64,000 nucleotides of DNA from Pseudomonas oleovorans subsp. oleovorans (GTDB taxonomy: Bacteria; Pseudomonadota; Gammaproteobacteria; Pseudomonadales; Pseudomonadaceae). A model generated the notes under the pieces. It saw only the letters and a program-made list of their open reading frames with translations. It had not been told where the DNA came from and did no database searches. The stretch covers positions 1 through 64,000 of the forward strand of contig NZ_NIUB01000007.1 of the NCBI RefSeq assembly GCF_002197815.1, read 5' to 3'. Made by a program: the position numbers and the translations under genes. This document shows, piece after piece, positions 27,983-42,495 of this stretch; the first letter of the stretch is position 1; each line of letters opens with the position of its first letter.

Positions 27983-30253
27983 TCAGGCGACCTCTGCCGC
28001 CGTCTCGAACTCGAAGCTGGGCTCGCCACCCTTGATGTCGATGTGCACCACACCGCCATGCTCGGCCAGCTCGCCGAAGAGGATTTCCTCCGCCAGCGGA
28101 CGCTTGATCTTGTCCTGGATCAGGCGTGCCATCGGTCTGGCCCCCATCATCACATCGTAACCGCGCTCGGCCAGCCAGCTGCGCGCCGCATCGCTGACTT
28201 CCAGCGTGACACGCTTGTCTTCGAGCTGCGCCTGCAGCTCGGTGAGGAACTTGTCGACGATGCTCTTGATAGTTTCGTGACTGAGACGACCAAACTGGAT
28301 GATAGTGTCCAGACGGTTGCGGAACTCCGGCGTGAAGCTCTTCTTGATGACTTCCATGGCATCGGTGGAGTGATCCTGCTGGGTGAAACCGATCGACGCA
28401 CGCGAAGCGGTTTCCGCACCGGCGTTGGTGGTCATGATCAGGATCACGTTGCGGAAGTCCGCCTTGCGTCCATTGTTGTCAGTCAGCGTGCCGTGGTCCA
28501 TCACCTGCAACAGCAGGTTGAAGACTTCCGGATGCGCCTTCTCGATCTCATCGAGCAACAGCACGCAGTGCGGCTGCTTGGTGATCGCCTCGGTCAGCAA
28601 GCCACCCTGGTCGAAACCAACGTAACCGGGCGGCGCACCGATCAGGCGCGATACGGTGTGACGCTCCATGTACTCGGACATGTCGAAACGCACCAGCTCG
28701 ATACCCATGGCCTTGGCCAACTGCCGCGCCGCTTCGGTCTTGCCCACGCCCGTGGGGCCGGCGAACAGGAAGGAGCCGACCGGCTTGTCCGGCGCCTTGA
28801 GTCCGGCGCGCGACAGCTTGATCGCAGTGGCCAGCGAGTCGATGGCAGCATCCTGGCCGAACACGGTGAGCTTGAGATCACGCTCCAGGTTACGCAGCAG
28901 TTCCTTGTCGGAACTGGAGACATGCTTCGGCGGAATCCGCGCGATCTTGGCGACGATATCCTCGACCTGTGCTACCTCAATACGCGCCACGCGCTTGTCT
29001 TCCGGCTGCAGGCGCTGGTAGGCGCCGGCCTCGTCGATGACGTCGATGGCCTTGTCCGGCATGTGCCGATCATTGATGTAGCGCGCAGCCAATTCAGCCG
29101 CTGCACGCAGGGCTTCGTCACTGTATTCGATGTGGTGATGCTGCTCGAAGCGCGCCTTGAGCCCCTTGAGAATGCCGACGGTGTCCTCTATCGAAGGCTC
29201 GACCACGTCGACCTTCTGGAAGCGTCGCGCCAGCGCACGGTCCTTCTCGAAGATGCCGCGGAATTCCTGGAAGGTGGTGGAACCGATGCAGCGAATCTCA
29301 CCCGAGGACAGCATCGGCTTGAGCAGATTGGAGGCATCCATGACCCCGCCCGACGCCGCGCCAGCACCGATGATGGTGTGAATCTCGTCGATGAAGAGGA
29401 TCGCATGCGGCCGCTTGCGCAGCTCATTGAGCAGCGCCTTGAAGCGCTTCTCGAAGTCGCCGCGGTACTTGGTGCCGGCCAGCAGCGCACCGAGATCCAG
29501 AGAATAGACCACGCTGTCAGCCAGCAGGTCGGGCACCTGCTCGTCAACGATACGCTTGGCCAGGCCTTCGGCGATGGCTGTCTTGCCGACACCGGCCTCG
29601 CCTACCAGCAGTGGGTTGTTCTTGCGCCGACGCGCGAGAATCTGCGCAACACGCTCGACTTCATGCTCGCGACCGACCAGTGGATCGATACGTCCCTGAC
29701 GAGCCAGTTCGTTGAGGTTGCTGGCGTAGGCATCCAGCGGATTGCCGGACGCTGAGGACTCACCGCCCTCCTCATCCTGCATGTCCTGATCATTTTCGTG
29801 GTGATCGCCATGCCCAGGCACCTTGGAGATGCCATGGGCGATGTAGTTGACCACATCGATGCGCGCCACGCTCTGCTGCTTGAGCAGGAACACGGCCTGA
29901 CTTTCCTGCTCGCTGAAGATCGCGACCAGGACGTTGGCGCCGGTCACTTCACGCTTGCCGGAGCTCTGCACATGGAAGACAGCACGCTGCAGAACGCGCT
30001 GGAAGCCCAGAGTCGGCTGGGTTTCGCGGTCTTCATCGTGCTGAGGAATCAGTGGCGTGGTGGAGTCGATAAACTCCTGCAGATCGTGGCGCAGCTTGTC
30101 GAGGTTGGCCCCACAGGCCCGCAGCACACTGGCGGCTGCCTCGTTATCCAGCAAGGCGAGCAGCAGGTGCTCGACCGTCATGAATTCATGACGCCTGGCA
30201 CGGGCCTCCTTGAAAGCCAGATTGAGGGTGACTTCGAGCTCTCGATTCAACAT
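27983..30253 (-). CDS. clpA: ATP-dependent Clp protease ATP-binding subunit ClpA
   Basis: ClpA is the hexameric AAA+ unfoldase that feeds ClpP and, with ClpS, destroys N-degron proteins. The 756-aa protein has the Clp N-domain (1-145), a first ATPase domain with Walker [10 protein letters not shown] (about 213-221) and a second with GPTGVGKTE (about 495-503). The ClpP-binding IGF loop ([11 protein letters not shown]) is near 617. An acidic linker ([15 protein letters not shown]) joins N-domain and first ATPase. It lies 29 bp after clpS on the same strand. Confidence 0.98.
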   Translation of the reverse strand: MLNRELEVTLNLAFKEARARRHEFMTVEHLLLALLDNEAAASVLRACGANLDKLRHDLQEFIDSTTPLIPQHDEDRETQPTLGFQRVLQRAVFHVQSSGKREVTGANVLVAIFSEQESQAVFLLKQQSVARIDVVNYIAHGISKVPGHGDHHENDQDMQDEEGGESSASGNPLDAYASNLNELARQGRIDPLVGREHEVERVAQILARRRKNNPLLVGEAGVGKTAIAEGLAKRIVDEQVPDLLADSVVYSLDLGALLAGTKYRGDFEKRFKALLNELRKRPHAILFIDEIHTIIGAGAASGGVMDASNLLKPMLSSGEIRCIGSTTFQEFRGIFEKDRALARRFQKVDVVEPSIEDTVGILKGLKARFEQHHHIEYSDEALRAAAELAARYINDRHMPDKAIDVIDEAGAYQRLQPEDKRVARIEVAQVEDIVAKIARIPPKHVSSSDKELLRNLERDLKLTVFGQDAAIDSLATAIKLSRAGLKAPDKPVGSFLFAGPTGVGKTEAARQLAKAMGIELVRFDMSEYMERHTVSRLIGAPPGYVGFDQGGLLTEAITKQPHCVLLLDEIEKAHPEVFNLLLQVMDHGTLTDNNGRKADFRNVILIMTTNAGAETASRASIGFTQQDHSTDAMEVIKKSFTPEFRNRLDTIIQFGRLSHETIKSIVDKFLTELQAQLEDKRVTLEVSDAARSWLAERGYDVMMGARPMARLIQDKIKRPLAEEILFGELAEHGGVVHIDIKGGEPSFEFETAAEVA

Positions 30254-30282
30254 AGCTTCACCTCATACCCAATTGGCCGGCG

Positions 30283-30645
30283 TTAACCGTCCTTCTCTAT
30301 TTCACAGAGTAGCGGATGCTGGCTCTCTCGCGCGTATTGGTTGACCTGCATTGCCTTGGTCTCCGCAATATCACGGGTGTACACACCACATACCGCACGC
30401 CCTTCCGTATGGACGGCCAGCATGATCTTGGTCGCCAACTCCCGGTTCATGCCAAAAAACGTTTCGAGCACTTCGACAACGAAATCCATCGGGGTGTAGT
30501 CGTCATTGAATAAGACCACCTTGTACATCGGTGGCGCCTGCAATGCTGGCTTGGATTCCTGAACAGCGATACCAGAGGAGTCATCCTCATGCTCTGCCGG
30601 GTGATCCTGATTGAATGTTAGTCGAATCTGGCTACTTGCATGCAT
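30283..30645 (-). CDS. clpS: ATP-dependent Clp protease adaptor ClpS
   Basis: ClpS binds N-terminal Leu, Phe, Tyr or Trp and hands such proteins to ClpA. The 120-aa protein has a flexible N-terminal extension (1-38) and the core [20 protein letters not shown]. The N-degron pocket residues are N47-D48 and H79 ([10 protein letters not shown]). It is the first gene of clpS-clpA and divergent from cspD. The substrate-making enzymes Aat and Bpt are encoded 3-5 kb away. Confidence 0.97.
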   Translation of the reverse strand: MHASSQIRLTFNQDHPAEHEDDSSGIAVQESKPALQAPPMYKVVLFNDDYTPMDFVVEVLETFFGMNRELATKIMLAVHTEGRAVCGVYTRDIAETKAMQVNQYARESQHPLLCEIEKDG

Positions 30646-30876
30646 GCTGAAATCAGAGGTTCAGGGCCGGGCGAACGGGGATGCTAGAAGGAGTTTGACT
30701 GAGTTCTCAGCCATCCGCCGTATAGCCTTGACTAACGGCAAAAGGGTGTTACAACAAATGAGTACCCATACGCGGGTATCAGGGATTCCGCACCTTCGCC
30801 CAGCCTGGTCGGTTATCGCGCGGAATCAGGGTGGATGATACTCCAGAGATGGAGTCCTTTGCAGAGGGATATCAGC

Positions 30877-31146
30877 ATGCTCAGCGGTAAGGTCAAGTGG
30901 TTCAACAACGCCAAAGGTTATGGATTCATCCTGGCCGATGGCCGAGATGAGGACCTGTTCGCCCACTACTCGGCTATCCAGATGGACGGTTACAAAACGC
31001 TCAAGGCCGGCCAACCGGTTCGCTTCGAGATTGTGCAAGGCCCCAAGGGCCTGCATGCCATCAATATCAGCGCGGTTACCGCCAACCAGGGCGCCCCAGC
31101 GGCCTTACCCCAGGCGCACACTGTCGCGAGCCCTGTCGAAGCCTGA
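30877..31146 (+). CDS. cspD: Cold-shock-like protein CspD
   Basis: CspD is a stationary-phase cold-shock family protein that binds single-stranded nucleic acid and inhibits replication in E. coli. The 89-aa protein has RNP1 KGYGFI (13-18) and RNP2 DLFAHY (26-31), followed by an Ala/Pro/Gln-rich tail beyond residue 68 that ordinary Csp proteins lack. GAGGGA lies 9 nt before the ATG. It is divergent from clpS across a 231-bp region and closed by a strong terminator. Confidence 0.95.
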   Translation: MLSGKVKWFNNAKGYGFILADGRDEDLFAHYSAIQMDGYKTLKAGQPVRFEIVQGPKGLHAINISAVTANQGAPAALPQAHTVASPVEA

Positions 31147-31167
31147 GCATTCTGGCAAATCGTCACG

Positions 31168-31198
31168 AAAAGGCCGGTCATTTGACCGGCCTTTTTTT
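31168..31198. terminator. Terminator between cspD and icd
   Basis: A 13-bp perfect stem AAAAGGCCGGTCA / TGACCGGCCTTTT with a TT loop and seven T on the plus side. It serves both converging genes. Confidence 0.92.
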
Positions 31199-31213
31199 CA
31201 CACCTGAATCAGC

Positions 31214-32470
<1,257 letters not shown>

Positions 32471-32590
32471 GCTGGACTCCATCTTGTGGTTAGGCAGTGT
32501 GCATCTCCGAGAGTAGCGCAAACCGCTCAAGGAGACACATGTGCAAAGGTCTTATGCAACTGGGCATTCTGTGGCGAGGTGTCGCAGTGG

Positions 32591-32596
32591 TATACT
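32591..32596 (+). promoter_or_regulatory. Likely -10 element of the idh promoter
   Basis: TGGTATACT forms an extended -10 (TATACT at 32591-32596). The 360-bp region between icd and idh holds no gene; if this promoter is used, idh has a 5' leader of about 230 nt, which is GC-rich and could fold. The -35 side is not well matched. Confidence 0.4.
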
Positions 32597-32830
32597 GCTT
32601 AGGTGACTAACGAGTCATAAGGGGCGACCTATCTGGAACCAGACAGCAACCTCTTGAACCCGGTAAACGGCCACCACTGTCTGCCGGCTCGAAATGCTCG
32701 ACACTCTACGGGTGCATCCAACATCACCGCGGCGAGTCCTCGACCCGGCCCCGCCATCATGGGGCTCAAGCGCCTACCCGCGCAGGTCGAGTTTCTATGC
32801 GCGCTCAGCAAAGAAGAGAGTTAACCCTAA

Positions 32831-35059
<2,229 letters not shown>

Positions 35060-35074
35060 TAAGGCTTGAGTGTC

Positions 35075-35110
35075 AAAGAACCCCGGCCTTGCGCCGGGGT
35101 TCTTTATTTA
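35075..35110 (+). terminator. Terminator of idh
   Basis: AAAGAACCCCGGC (35075-35087) / GCCGGGGTTCTTT (35093-35105), loop CTTGC, 16 bp after the stop. Confidence 0.9.
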
Positions 35111-35127
35111 TGGATCTGGACAATCTT

Positions 35128-35184
35128 TGTAGGAGCGAGCTCTGCTCGCGAAGCCGTTTTTCGCGAGCAGAGCTCGCTCCTACA
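35128..35184. repeat. REPIN-like hairpin after idh
   Basis: A 25-bp perfect inverted repeat beginning TGTAGGAGCGAGCTCTGC with a 7-nt loop (arms 35128-35152 and 35160-35184). The same arm sequence occurs again at 55185-55252 inside the nuo operon. Such paired REP sequences (REPINs) are mobilised by RAYT transposases in pseudomonads (known). Confidence 0.85.
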
Positions 35185-35221
35185 GAATCCTGCACGCTGA
35201 TCGTTTTTTGGAGCACTGAAA

Positions 35222-35662
35222 ATGCAGTGGCAACCCCATATCACCGTGGCCACGGTGATCGAAGATGATGGCCGTTTCCTCTTCGTCGAAGAGGTCAAGG
35301 CCGGCCGCCTGGTACTCAACCAGCCGGCCGGGCACCTGGAAGCCAATGAATCGCTACGCGAAGCCGCACTGCGCGAGACGCTCGAGGAAACCGGCTGGGA
35401 CGTCGAGCTCACCGCCCTGCTCGGCATCTACCTCTATACCGCACCAAGTAATGGCGTGACCTATCAGCGCGTGTGCTTCAGCGCACGCCCCGTGCGCCAT
35501 GACGCCGAGCGCGAGCTGGATAACGACATCAGCGGCATCACCTGGTTGACCCGCGATGAGCTGGCCACCCAGCCCGAGCGCTGGCGCAGCGAGCTGGTAC
35601 TGCGCTGCGTGGACGATTACCTGGCCGGTGTAAACGGGCCGCTTGAGCTGCTGCGCGACTAA
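35222..35662 (+). CDS. nudJ: Nudix phosphatase NudJ
   Basis: NudJ-type enzymes hydrolyse HMP-PP and nucleoside di- and triphosphates. The 146-aa protein has a complete Nudix box, G37-x5-E43-x7-REUxEExGU ending at Trp59 (GHLEANESLREAALRETLEETGW). It lies upstream of mnmA, as in E. coli, where the two are also neighbours. A REPIN lies just upstream. Substrate specificity cannot be read from the sequence. Confidence 0.9.
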   Translation: MQWQPHITVATVIEDDGRFLFVEEVKAGRLVLNQPAGHLEANESLREAALRETLEETGWDVELTALLGIYLYTAPSNGVTYQRVCFSARPVRHDAERELDNDISGITWLTRDELATQPERWRSELVLRCVDDYLAGVNGPLELLRD

Positions 35663-35924
35663 GCGTAGCCCAATGAGATCCGGGGATGTCGTGCTCACCG
35701 GTTCCAGATGAGGACGCAGGGCGGACCGGAACGCCGGCCGCTCGTAGCGAAGCGAGCAGTCCGCCGCTCTTGAGCGCCACACAAACCCAGCGGCGTACTG
35801 CTTCGCGACGACTGCATGGATGCAGGAGGTAGAGCGACGCAGGAAGCCAAAGCCGAGTACGCCCTACGGGCGGCAGGCTTTCTGGTAGACTCGGCAACTT
35901 TTAAGGCTTCACTCGCAGATTCCT
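35663..35924. other. 262-bp non-coding region between nudJ and mnmA
   Basis: No credible gene. It has GC-rich inverted motifs (GCTCGtagcgaaGCGAGC) and a segment GGATGCAGGAGGTAGAGCG that resembles dispersed intergenic repeats of this genus. The mnmA promoter may be at 35880-35900 (GGTAGACT). Confidence 0.4.
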
Positions 35925-37037
35925 ATGCAAGCACCTAGCACCCAACGCGTGATCGTCGGCATGTCCGGCGGCGTCGACTCGTCCGTTTCCGCCCTGCTGC
36001 TGATGGAGCAGGGTTACCAGGTCGAAGGCCTGTTCATGAAGAACTGGGACGAAGACGACGGCACCGAATACTGCACCGCCATGGATGACCTGGCCGACGC
36101 CCAGGCCGTATGCGACCGCATCGGCATCAAGCTGCACACCGCCAACTTCGCCGCCGAATACTGGGACAACGTGTTCGAGCACTTCCTGGCCGAATACAAG
36201 GCCGGGCGTACGCCGAACCCGGACATCCTGTGCAACCGTGAAATCAAGTTTAAAGCCTTCCTCGACTATGCCCTGTCGCTCGGTGCCGACCTGATCGCCA
36301 CCGGTCACTATGTGCGTCGCCGCGATATCGATGGTCGCACCGAACTGCTCAAGGGGCTCGACCCTAACAAGGACCAGAGCTACTTCCTGCACGCCGTCGG
36401 CGGCGAGCAGATCGCCAAGACCCTGTTCCCGGTTGGCGAGCTGGAAAAGCCGCAGGTACGCGCCATCGCCGAGAAGTACGAGCTGGCCACGGCGAAGAAG
36501 AAGGACTCCACCGGCATCTGCTTCATCGGTGAGCGTCGCTTCAGTGACTTTCTCAAACAGTACCTGCCGGCCCAGCCAGGCGACATCGAGACCACCGAGG
36601 GCCAGGTCATCGGCCGCCATCACGGCCTGATGTACCACACCATCGGCCAGCGCCAGGGGCTTGGCATCGGCGGTCTCAAGGACGCCAGCGACGATCCCTG
36701 GTACGTGCTGCGCAAGGACCTAACGCGTAACGTACTGATCGTCGGCCAGGGCAACGAACACCCCTGGCTGTTCTCACGCGCCCTGCTCGCCTCGGACATC
36801 TACTGGGTCAACCCAGTGGATCTGAGCAGCCCGCGCCGCCTGACCGCCAAGGTGCGCTACCGCCAGAACGATCAGCACTGCACCCTGGAGAGGACCGAGA
36901 CCGGCTATCGCGCCGTGTTCGACGAGCCGCAGCGCGCCGTCACTCCGGGTCAGTCCGTGGTGTTCTACGACGGCGAGGTGTGCCTCGGCGGCGGCGTGAT
37001 CGAAACCGCAGAAGCCTGGTACGAGGACGCCCGATGA
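35925..37037 (+). CDS. mnmA: tRNA-specific 2-thiouridylase MnmA
   Basis: MnmA puts sulfur on U34 of tRNA Lys, Glu and Gln, using the persulfide delivered by TusE. The 370-aa protein has the PP-loop SGGVDSS (14-20), the two catalytic cysteines C103 (ILCNREIKF) and C199 ([11 protein letters not shown]), and the tRNA-binding C-terminal domains. The family insertion [14 protein letters not shown] is present. The complete Tus relay is encoded at 13335-14718. The stop overlaps the hflD start. Confidence 0.98.
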   Translation: MQAPSTQRVIVGMSGGVDSSVSALLLMEQGYQVEGLFMKNWDEDDGTEYCTAMDDLADAQAVCDRIGIKLHTANFAAEYWDNVFEHFLAEYKAGRTPNPDILCNREIKFKAFLDYALSLGADLIATGHYVRRRDIDGRTELLKGLDPNKDQSYFLHAVGGEQIAKTLFPVGELEKPQVRAIAEKYELATAKKKDSTGICFIGERRFSDFLKQYLPAQPGDIETTEGQVIGRHHGLMYHTIGQRQGLGIGGLKDASDDPWYVLRKDLTRNVLIVGQGNEHPWLFSRALLASDIYWVNPVDLSSPRRLTAKVRYRQNDQHCTLERTETGYRAVFDEPQRAVTPGQSVVFYDGEVCLGGGVIETAEAWYEDAR

Positions 37038-37654
37038 GCCCGCTGCAGGAGCAACTGGTTGCCCTCGGCGCCGTATTCGAAGCAGCAGTGCTGGCCGACA
37101 AGATCGCCCGGACCGGCCAGGTCAGCGAAGCCTCGATGGGCTGCATGCTCGGCAGCCTGCTGGTGCGCGACCCGAAAAGCACGCTGGACGTATACGGCGG
37201 CGACGATCTCAACCTGCGTGACGGTTATCGCGCGCTGATCAGCTCGCTGGAGCGCAATCCGTCTGCCTTGCAGCGCGAGCCCCTACGCTATGCGCTGGCG
37301 ATGATCGGCCTGGAGCGGCAACTGGACAAGCGCGGCGACATGCTGCAGGTGATGGGCAGCCGGCTGGATCAGATCCAGCAACAGGTCGAGCATTTTGGCC
37401 TGGTCCATGACAACGTCATCGCCGCCTGCGGCGGCCTCTATCAGGACACCATCAGCACCTTCCGCCAGCGCATTCAGGTGCACGGCGACATGCGCTTCCT
37501 GCAGCAGCCGAACAACGCGGCGAAAATCCGCGCACTGCTGCTCGCCGGCATTCGCTCAGCGCGCCTCTGGCGCCAGCTCGGCGGCCACCGCTGGCAGTTG
37601 GTGTTCAGCCGCAGCAAACTGCTCAAAGAACTCTACGAACTGACGCGAAACTGA
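37034..37654 (+). CDS. hflD: High frequency lysogenization protein HflD homolog
   Basis: HflD is a mostly helical, membrane-associated protein; in E. coli it binds lambda CII and influences lysogeny. The 206-aa protein has the family segments [31 protein letters not shown] and [29 protein letters not shown]. The ATG overlaps the mnmA stop (ATGA); the mnmA-hflD-purB order is conserved in gammaproteobacteria. Its cellular role outside phage biology is unclear. Confidence 0.93.
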   Translation: MSPLQEQLVALGAVFEAAVLADKIARTGQVSEASMGCMLGSLLVRDPKSTLDVYGGDDLNLRDGYRALISSLERNPSALQREPLRYALAMIGLERQLDKRGDMLQVMGSRLDQIQQQVEHFGLVHDNVIAACGGLYQDTISTFRQRIQVHGDMRFLQQPNNAAKIRALLLAGIRSARLWRQLGGHRWQLVFSRSKLLKELYELTRN

Positions 37655-37656
37655 CC

Positions 37657-38520
37657 ATGGAACCCGCCAGCCGCAGCGTAAAACCCATACAGGGTGCCCT
37701 GCTGCTGGCGCTCTCGGCGCTGCTGTTTGCCTTCACCGGAGTCGGCATCCGCGAGATTTCCGTCAGCGTCAACAACGAGTCGGTGGTGTTCTTCCGCAAC
37801 CTGGTCGGCGTGTTGTTCTTCCTGCCTTTGCTGCTGGTGCGTGGCGTTCGACCGTTGCGCACGACACGCCTGAAGTCCCATCTGTGGCGCACCACCTACG
37901 GCCTGGCGGCGATGTACTGCTTCTTCTACGCCATCGCCCATCTGCCACTGGCCGACGCCATGCTGTTCACCTATTCGGCGCCGGTGTTTACCCCGCTGAT
38001 CGCACATATCTGGCTCAAGGAGCCGCTGACTCGGCGCATGCTGGTAAGCAGCCTGATCGGCTTGTGTGGCGTGCTGCTGGTAGCCAAGCCCAGCGCAGCA
38101 TTATTCGAAGGGCCAGCCCTGGCCGGCCTGGCTGCCAGCCTGCTGGCGGCCTTTGCCTTCGTCTCCATCCGAGAGATGAGCGACAGCGAGCCGGCCACAC
38201 GCATCGTCTTCTATTTCTCGCTGTTTTCCGCGTTGTTTTCCGCCATCCCGCTGACCTGGAGCTGGCAGCCGCTGGACGCCAACCAGCTTGGCTGGCTGCT
38301 GGGCATCGGCCTGCTGGCCACCGCCAGCCAGGTGATCATGTCACGCGCCTACGGCCTGGCGCCGCCGGGACTGATCGGTCCGGTGGCTTACCTGGCCATC
38401 GTCTTCGCCGGCATCATTGCCTGGCTGCTCTGGGGCGAGACGCCAGACACCCTGTCGCTGTTCGGCGCGGCGCTGATTTTTGCCGCCAGTCTGTTATCGG
38501 TCGCCAGACGCAGGACATAG
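37657..38520 (+). CDS. DMT-family (EamA) transporter
   Basis: The 287-aa inner-membrane protein has ten hydrophobic segments and two EamA repeats (about 12-140 and 150-285), typical of drug/metabolite transporters. Recognisable segments are FTGVGIREISVSVNNESVVFFRNLVG, LADAMLFTYSAPVFTPL and GPVAYLAIVFAGIIAWLLWGE. It starts 2 nt after the hflD stop, so it has been drawn into the mnmA-hflD-purB row. Substrate unknown. Confidence 0.85.
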   Translation: MEPASRSVKPIQGALLLALSALLFAFTGVGIREISVSVNNESVVFFRNLVGVLFFLPLLLVRGVRPLRTTRLKSHLWRTTYGLAAMYCFFYAIAHLPLADAMLFTYSAPVFTPLIAHIWLKEPLTRRMLVSSLIGLCGVLLVAKPSAALFEGPALAGLAASLLAAFAFVSIREMSDSEPATRIVFYFSLFSALFSAIPLTWSWQPLDANQLGWLLGIGLLATASQVIMSRAYGLAPPGLIGPVAYLAIVFAGIIAWLLWGETPDTLSLFGAALIFAASLLSVARRRT

Positions 38521-38548
38521 GCGGTCACACGCCGGTTTTCATGTATGA

Positions 38549-40039
<1,491 letters not shown>

Positions 40040-40065
40040 GCGCGATCAGCCTGGCAGACAGCCGA

Positions 40066-40200
40066 AAAACTACCTACGTTGGCAATACTGCATTAAAACC
40101 GGCCTCAGAATGCTCATTTACAGCACGTAAACTCCGCTTCTTCGGCCGCTTTTGCCTTGTCTTGCCTGCCTCGCCTACGTTTTTTGACAGTCCGCCAAGG
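40066..40200. repeat. Intergenic repeat-like region after purB
   Basis: Non-coding. The motif ...CTCATTTACAGCACGTAAAC... followed by CTTCTTCGGCCGC resembles a family of short repeats seen behind genes in Pseudomonas. A CCTACGTT direct repeat is found near both ends (about 40073 and 40174). Identity as a repeat is from memory. Confidence 0.35.
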
Positions 40201-40201
40201 A

Positions 40202-40226
40202 CGCCCGGCTGAGCCGGGCGTTTTTG
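40202..40226 (+). terminator. Terminator of the mnmA-hflD-purB row
   Basis: CGCCCGGC-TGA-GCCGGGCG (40202-40220) followed by TTTTTG, upstream of roxA. Confidence 0.88.
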
Positions 40227-40260
40227 TTTTAAGGTTTTTATCTATTTCAAGGGCTTACTG

Positions 40261-41427
40261 ATGAATCCTGATACTCCGCTGCAATTGCTGGGCGGCCTCA
40301 CAGCCCGTGAATTTTTGCGCGACTACTGGCAGAAAAAACCGCTGCTGGTGCGCCAGGCCATTCCCGACTTCGAAAGCCCGATCAGCCCGGACGAACTGGC
40401 CGGCCTGGCGCTGGAGGAAGAAGTCGAATCGCGCCTGGTGATCGAGCATGGCGAGCGTCCCTGGGAACTGCAGCGTGGCCCGTTCAACGAGGACAGCTTC
40501 CAGGATCTGCCCGAGCGCGACTGGACGCTGCTGGTGCAGGCCGTCGATCAGTTCGTTCCGGAAGTGGCCGAACTGCTGGAAGACTTCAAGTTCCTGCCTA
40601 AATGGCGCATCGACGACCTGATGATCAGCTTCGCCGCCCCCGGTGGCGGCGTTGGCCCGCATTTCGACAACTACGACGTATTCCTGCTGCAGGCTCACGG
40701 CCATCGCCGCTGGCAGATTGGCCAGATGTGCGATGCCGACAGCCCGCTGCTCCCCCACGCCGATCTGAAGATCCTGGCCCAATTCGAACCAACCGATGAA
40801 TGGGTGTTGGCACCCGGCGACATGCTTTACCTGCCGCCCTGCCTCGCCCACTGTGGCACCGCTGAGGATGATTGCATGACCTATTCTGTGGGCTTCCGCG
40901 CGCCGAGCGCCGCCGAAGTACTGACCCATTTCACTGATTTCCTCGGCCAGTTCCTGCCCGACGAAGAGCGTTACAGCGATGCCGACATCCAGCCGAGCGA
41001 GGATCCCAACCAGATCCAGCGCGACGCCCTGGAGCGCCTCAAGGCGCTGCTCAACGAGCACATGAGTGACGAACGCCTGCTGATGACCTGGTTCGGCCAG
41101 TTCATGACCGAGCCCAAGTACCCGGAGCTAGTTGCCGGCATCGAGATCGAGGAAGAGGACTTCCTCGGCGCACTGGAAGATGGCGCGATCCTCATTCGCA
41201 ACCCCAGCGCACGCATGGCCTGGTCGGAAGTCGGCGAAGACCTGGTGCTGTTCGCCAGCGGCCAGAGCCGCCTGGTTTCCGCCCGCCTGCGCGAGCTGTT
41301 GAAGCTGATCTGCAGCGCCGATGCGTTACATGTGGAAAACCTCGGCGCCTGGCTGGCCGACGACGAGGGGCGTACCCTGCTATGGGAACTGGTCAAGCAA
41401 GGCAGCCTGGGATTTGCCGATGAGTGA
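40261..41427 (+). CDS. roxA: 50S ribosomal protein L16 arginine 3-hydroxylase (YcfD/RoxA)
   Basis: This JmjC oxygenase uses Fe(II) and 2-oxoglutarate to hydroxylate an arginine of ribosomal protein L16. The 388-aa protein has the iron triad H134-x-D136 (GPHFDNYDVF) and H197 (LPPCLAHCG), the cofactor core from about 90 to 210, a dimerisation helix region and a C-terminal winged helix. The next gene begins 8 nt inside its end, so roxA heads a four-gene cluster (40261-43301). Confidence 0.95.
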   Translation: MNPDTPLQLLGGLTAREFLRDYWQKKPLLVRQAIPDFESPISPDELAGLALEEEVESRLVIEHGERPWELQRGPFNEDSFQDLPERDWTLLVQAVDQFVPEVAELLEDFKFLPKWRIDDLMISFAAPGGGVGPHFDNYDVFLLQAHGHRRWQIGQMCDADSPLLPHADLKILAQFEPTDEWVLAPGDMLYLPPCLAHCGTAEDDCMTYSVGFRAPSAAEVLTHFTDFLGQFLPDEERYSDADIQPSEDPNQIQRDALERLKALLNEHMSDERLLMTWFGQFMTEPKYPELVAGIEIEEEDFLGALEDGAILIRNPSARMAWSEVGEDLVLFASGQSRLVSARLRELLKLICSADALHVENLGAWLADDEGRTLLWELVKQGSLGFADE

Positions 41428-41845
41428 GATCACTGTCCGTGTCGCGGACTGGCATAGGGACAATGCCGAGCTTCGTCGTATCCGCGACAGCGTTTTCGTT
41501 GCCGAGCAATCGGTACCGCCGGAGCTGGAATGGGACGCCGAGGATACCGACGCCGTGCACTTTCTCGCCGAGGAAGGTGATTACCCGGTGGGTACCGCGC
41601 GCCTGCTGCCCGATGGCCATATCGGTCGCGTTTCGGTGCTCAAGGACTGGCGCGGCCTGAAAGTGGGCGAAAAACTGATGCAGGCGGTGATTGCCGAAGC
41701 TGAAAAACGCGGCCTGCATCAGCAAATGCTCACCGCTCAGGTGCACGCCACGCCGTTCTATGAAAGGCTAGGCTTCAGGATTGTCAGCGACGAGTACCTC
41801 GACGCCGGCATACCGCACGTGGATATGGTGCGCAGCAGCCAGTAG
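41420..41845 (+). CDS. GNAT-family N-acetyltransferase
   Basis: The 141-aa single-domain protein has GNAT motif A (GRVSVLKDWRGLKVGEKLMQAVIAEAEKRG) and motif B (LTAQVHATPFYERLGFRIVSDEYLDAGIPHVDM). It resembles the ElaA-like branch. The start overlaps roxA by 8 nt. The acceptor cannot be predicted. Confidence 0.88.
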   Translation: MSEITVRVADWHRDNAELRRIRDSVFVAEQSVPPELEWDAEDTDAVHFLAEEGDYPVGTARLLPDGHIGRVSVLKDWRGLKVGEKLMQAVIAEAEKRGLHQQMLTAQVHATPFYERLGFRIVSDEYLDAGIPHVDMVRSSQ

Positions 41846-41853
41846 AGACCGAA

Positions 41854-42495
41854 ATGAACGACAAAGACGCCCCGGTCGAACCGATCGATACGCCAGATCC
41901 CATTGAACTGGCGGCCATCGAATTCGAGTCGCCGGGGCGTTTTGCCGTGCACAACCCCGAACCCATCACGCCGGATGCGGCGCAATGGGAGCCGGCCCCG
42001 TTCATACTCGGCCAGCACGAGCGTCTGGAGCGTTTCAGCCAGCCCCAGCAGGCTCGCGCCCACATCCTGGCGCTGATCCAGCAAGCCCAGCGCAGCCTGT
42101 GCCTGTACAGCGATGACCTGGAGCCCTGGCTCTATCACCACAGCAGCGTGCAACAGGCCTGCACCCGGTTCCTGCTGAGTAGTCCTCGGGCGCGCCTGCG
42201 CATTCTGCTGCGCGACCCGACCCGTGCCGTAAAGGAAGGTCATCGTCTGCTCGCCCTGCCACGCCGACTGTCCTCCAACCTGCATATCCGCAAACTCAAT
42301 CCGGACTATGCCAGCGAGGAACTGGCCTTCCTGATCGCCGATGACAGGGGCCTGTTCGTGCGACCTGAACTCGATCAACAATCCGGCTACACCCTGTACA
42401 ACGATCCGGCGCGCGTGCGCCAACGCCAAACCCAGTTCGACCAGGCCTGGGATACCAGCATCACCGACCCTGATCTGCGGAGCTTTCTGCTATGA
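41854..42495 (+). CDS. Conserved hypothetical protein with phospholipase D-like fold (DUF7931-like)
   Basis: The 213-aa cytosolic protein is often annotated as an acetyltransferase partner. It has an acidic, Pro-rich N-terminus (1-50) and a core (60-210) that reads like half of a phospholipase D domain: ILALIQQAQRSLCLYSDDLEPWLYHHSSV...RLRILLRDPTRAV...FLIADDRGLFVRP. No HKD catalytic motif is visible, so it is probably not a nuclease. It follows the GNAT gene by 8 bp and overlaps the next gene by 4 nt. Confidence 0.7.
   Translation: MNDKDAPVEPIDTPDPIELAAIEFESPGRFAVHNPEPITPDAAQWEPAPFILGQHERLERFSQPQQARAHILALIQQAQRSLCLYSDDLEPWLYHHSSVQQACTRFLLSSPRARLRILLRDPTRAVKEGHRLLALPRRLSSNLHIRKLNPDYASEELAFLIADDRGLFVRPELDQQSGYTLYNDPARVRQRQTQFDQAWDTSITDPDLRSFLL

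Noticed and set aside
27917..29755. 612-aa open frame opposite clpA
   Set aside because: Antisense shadow; clpA motifs on the minus strand are complete.
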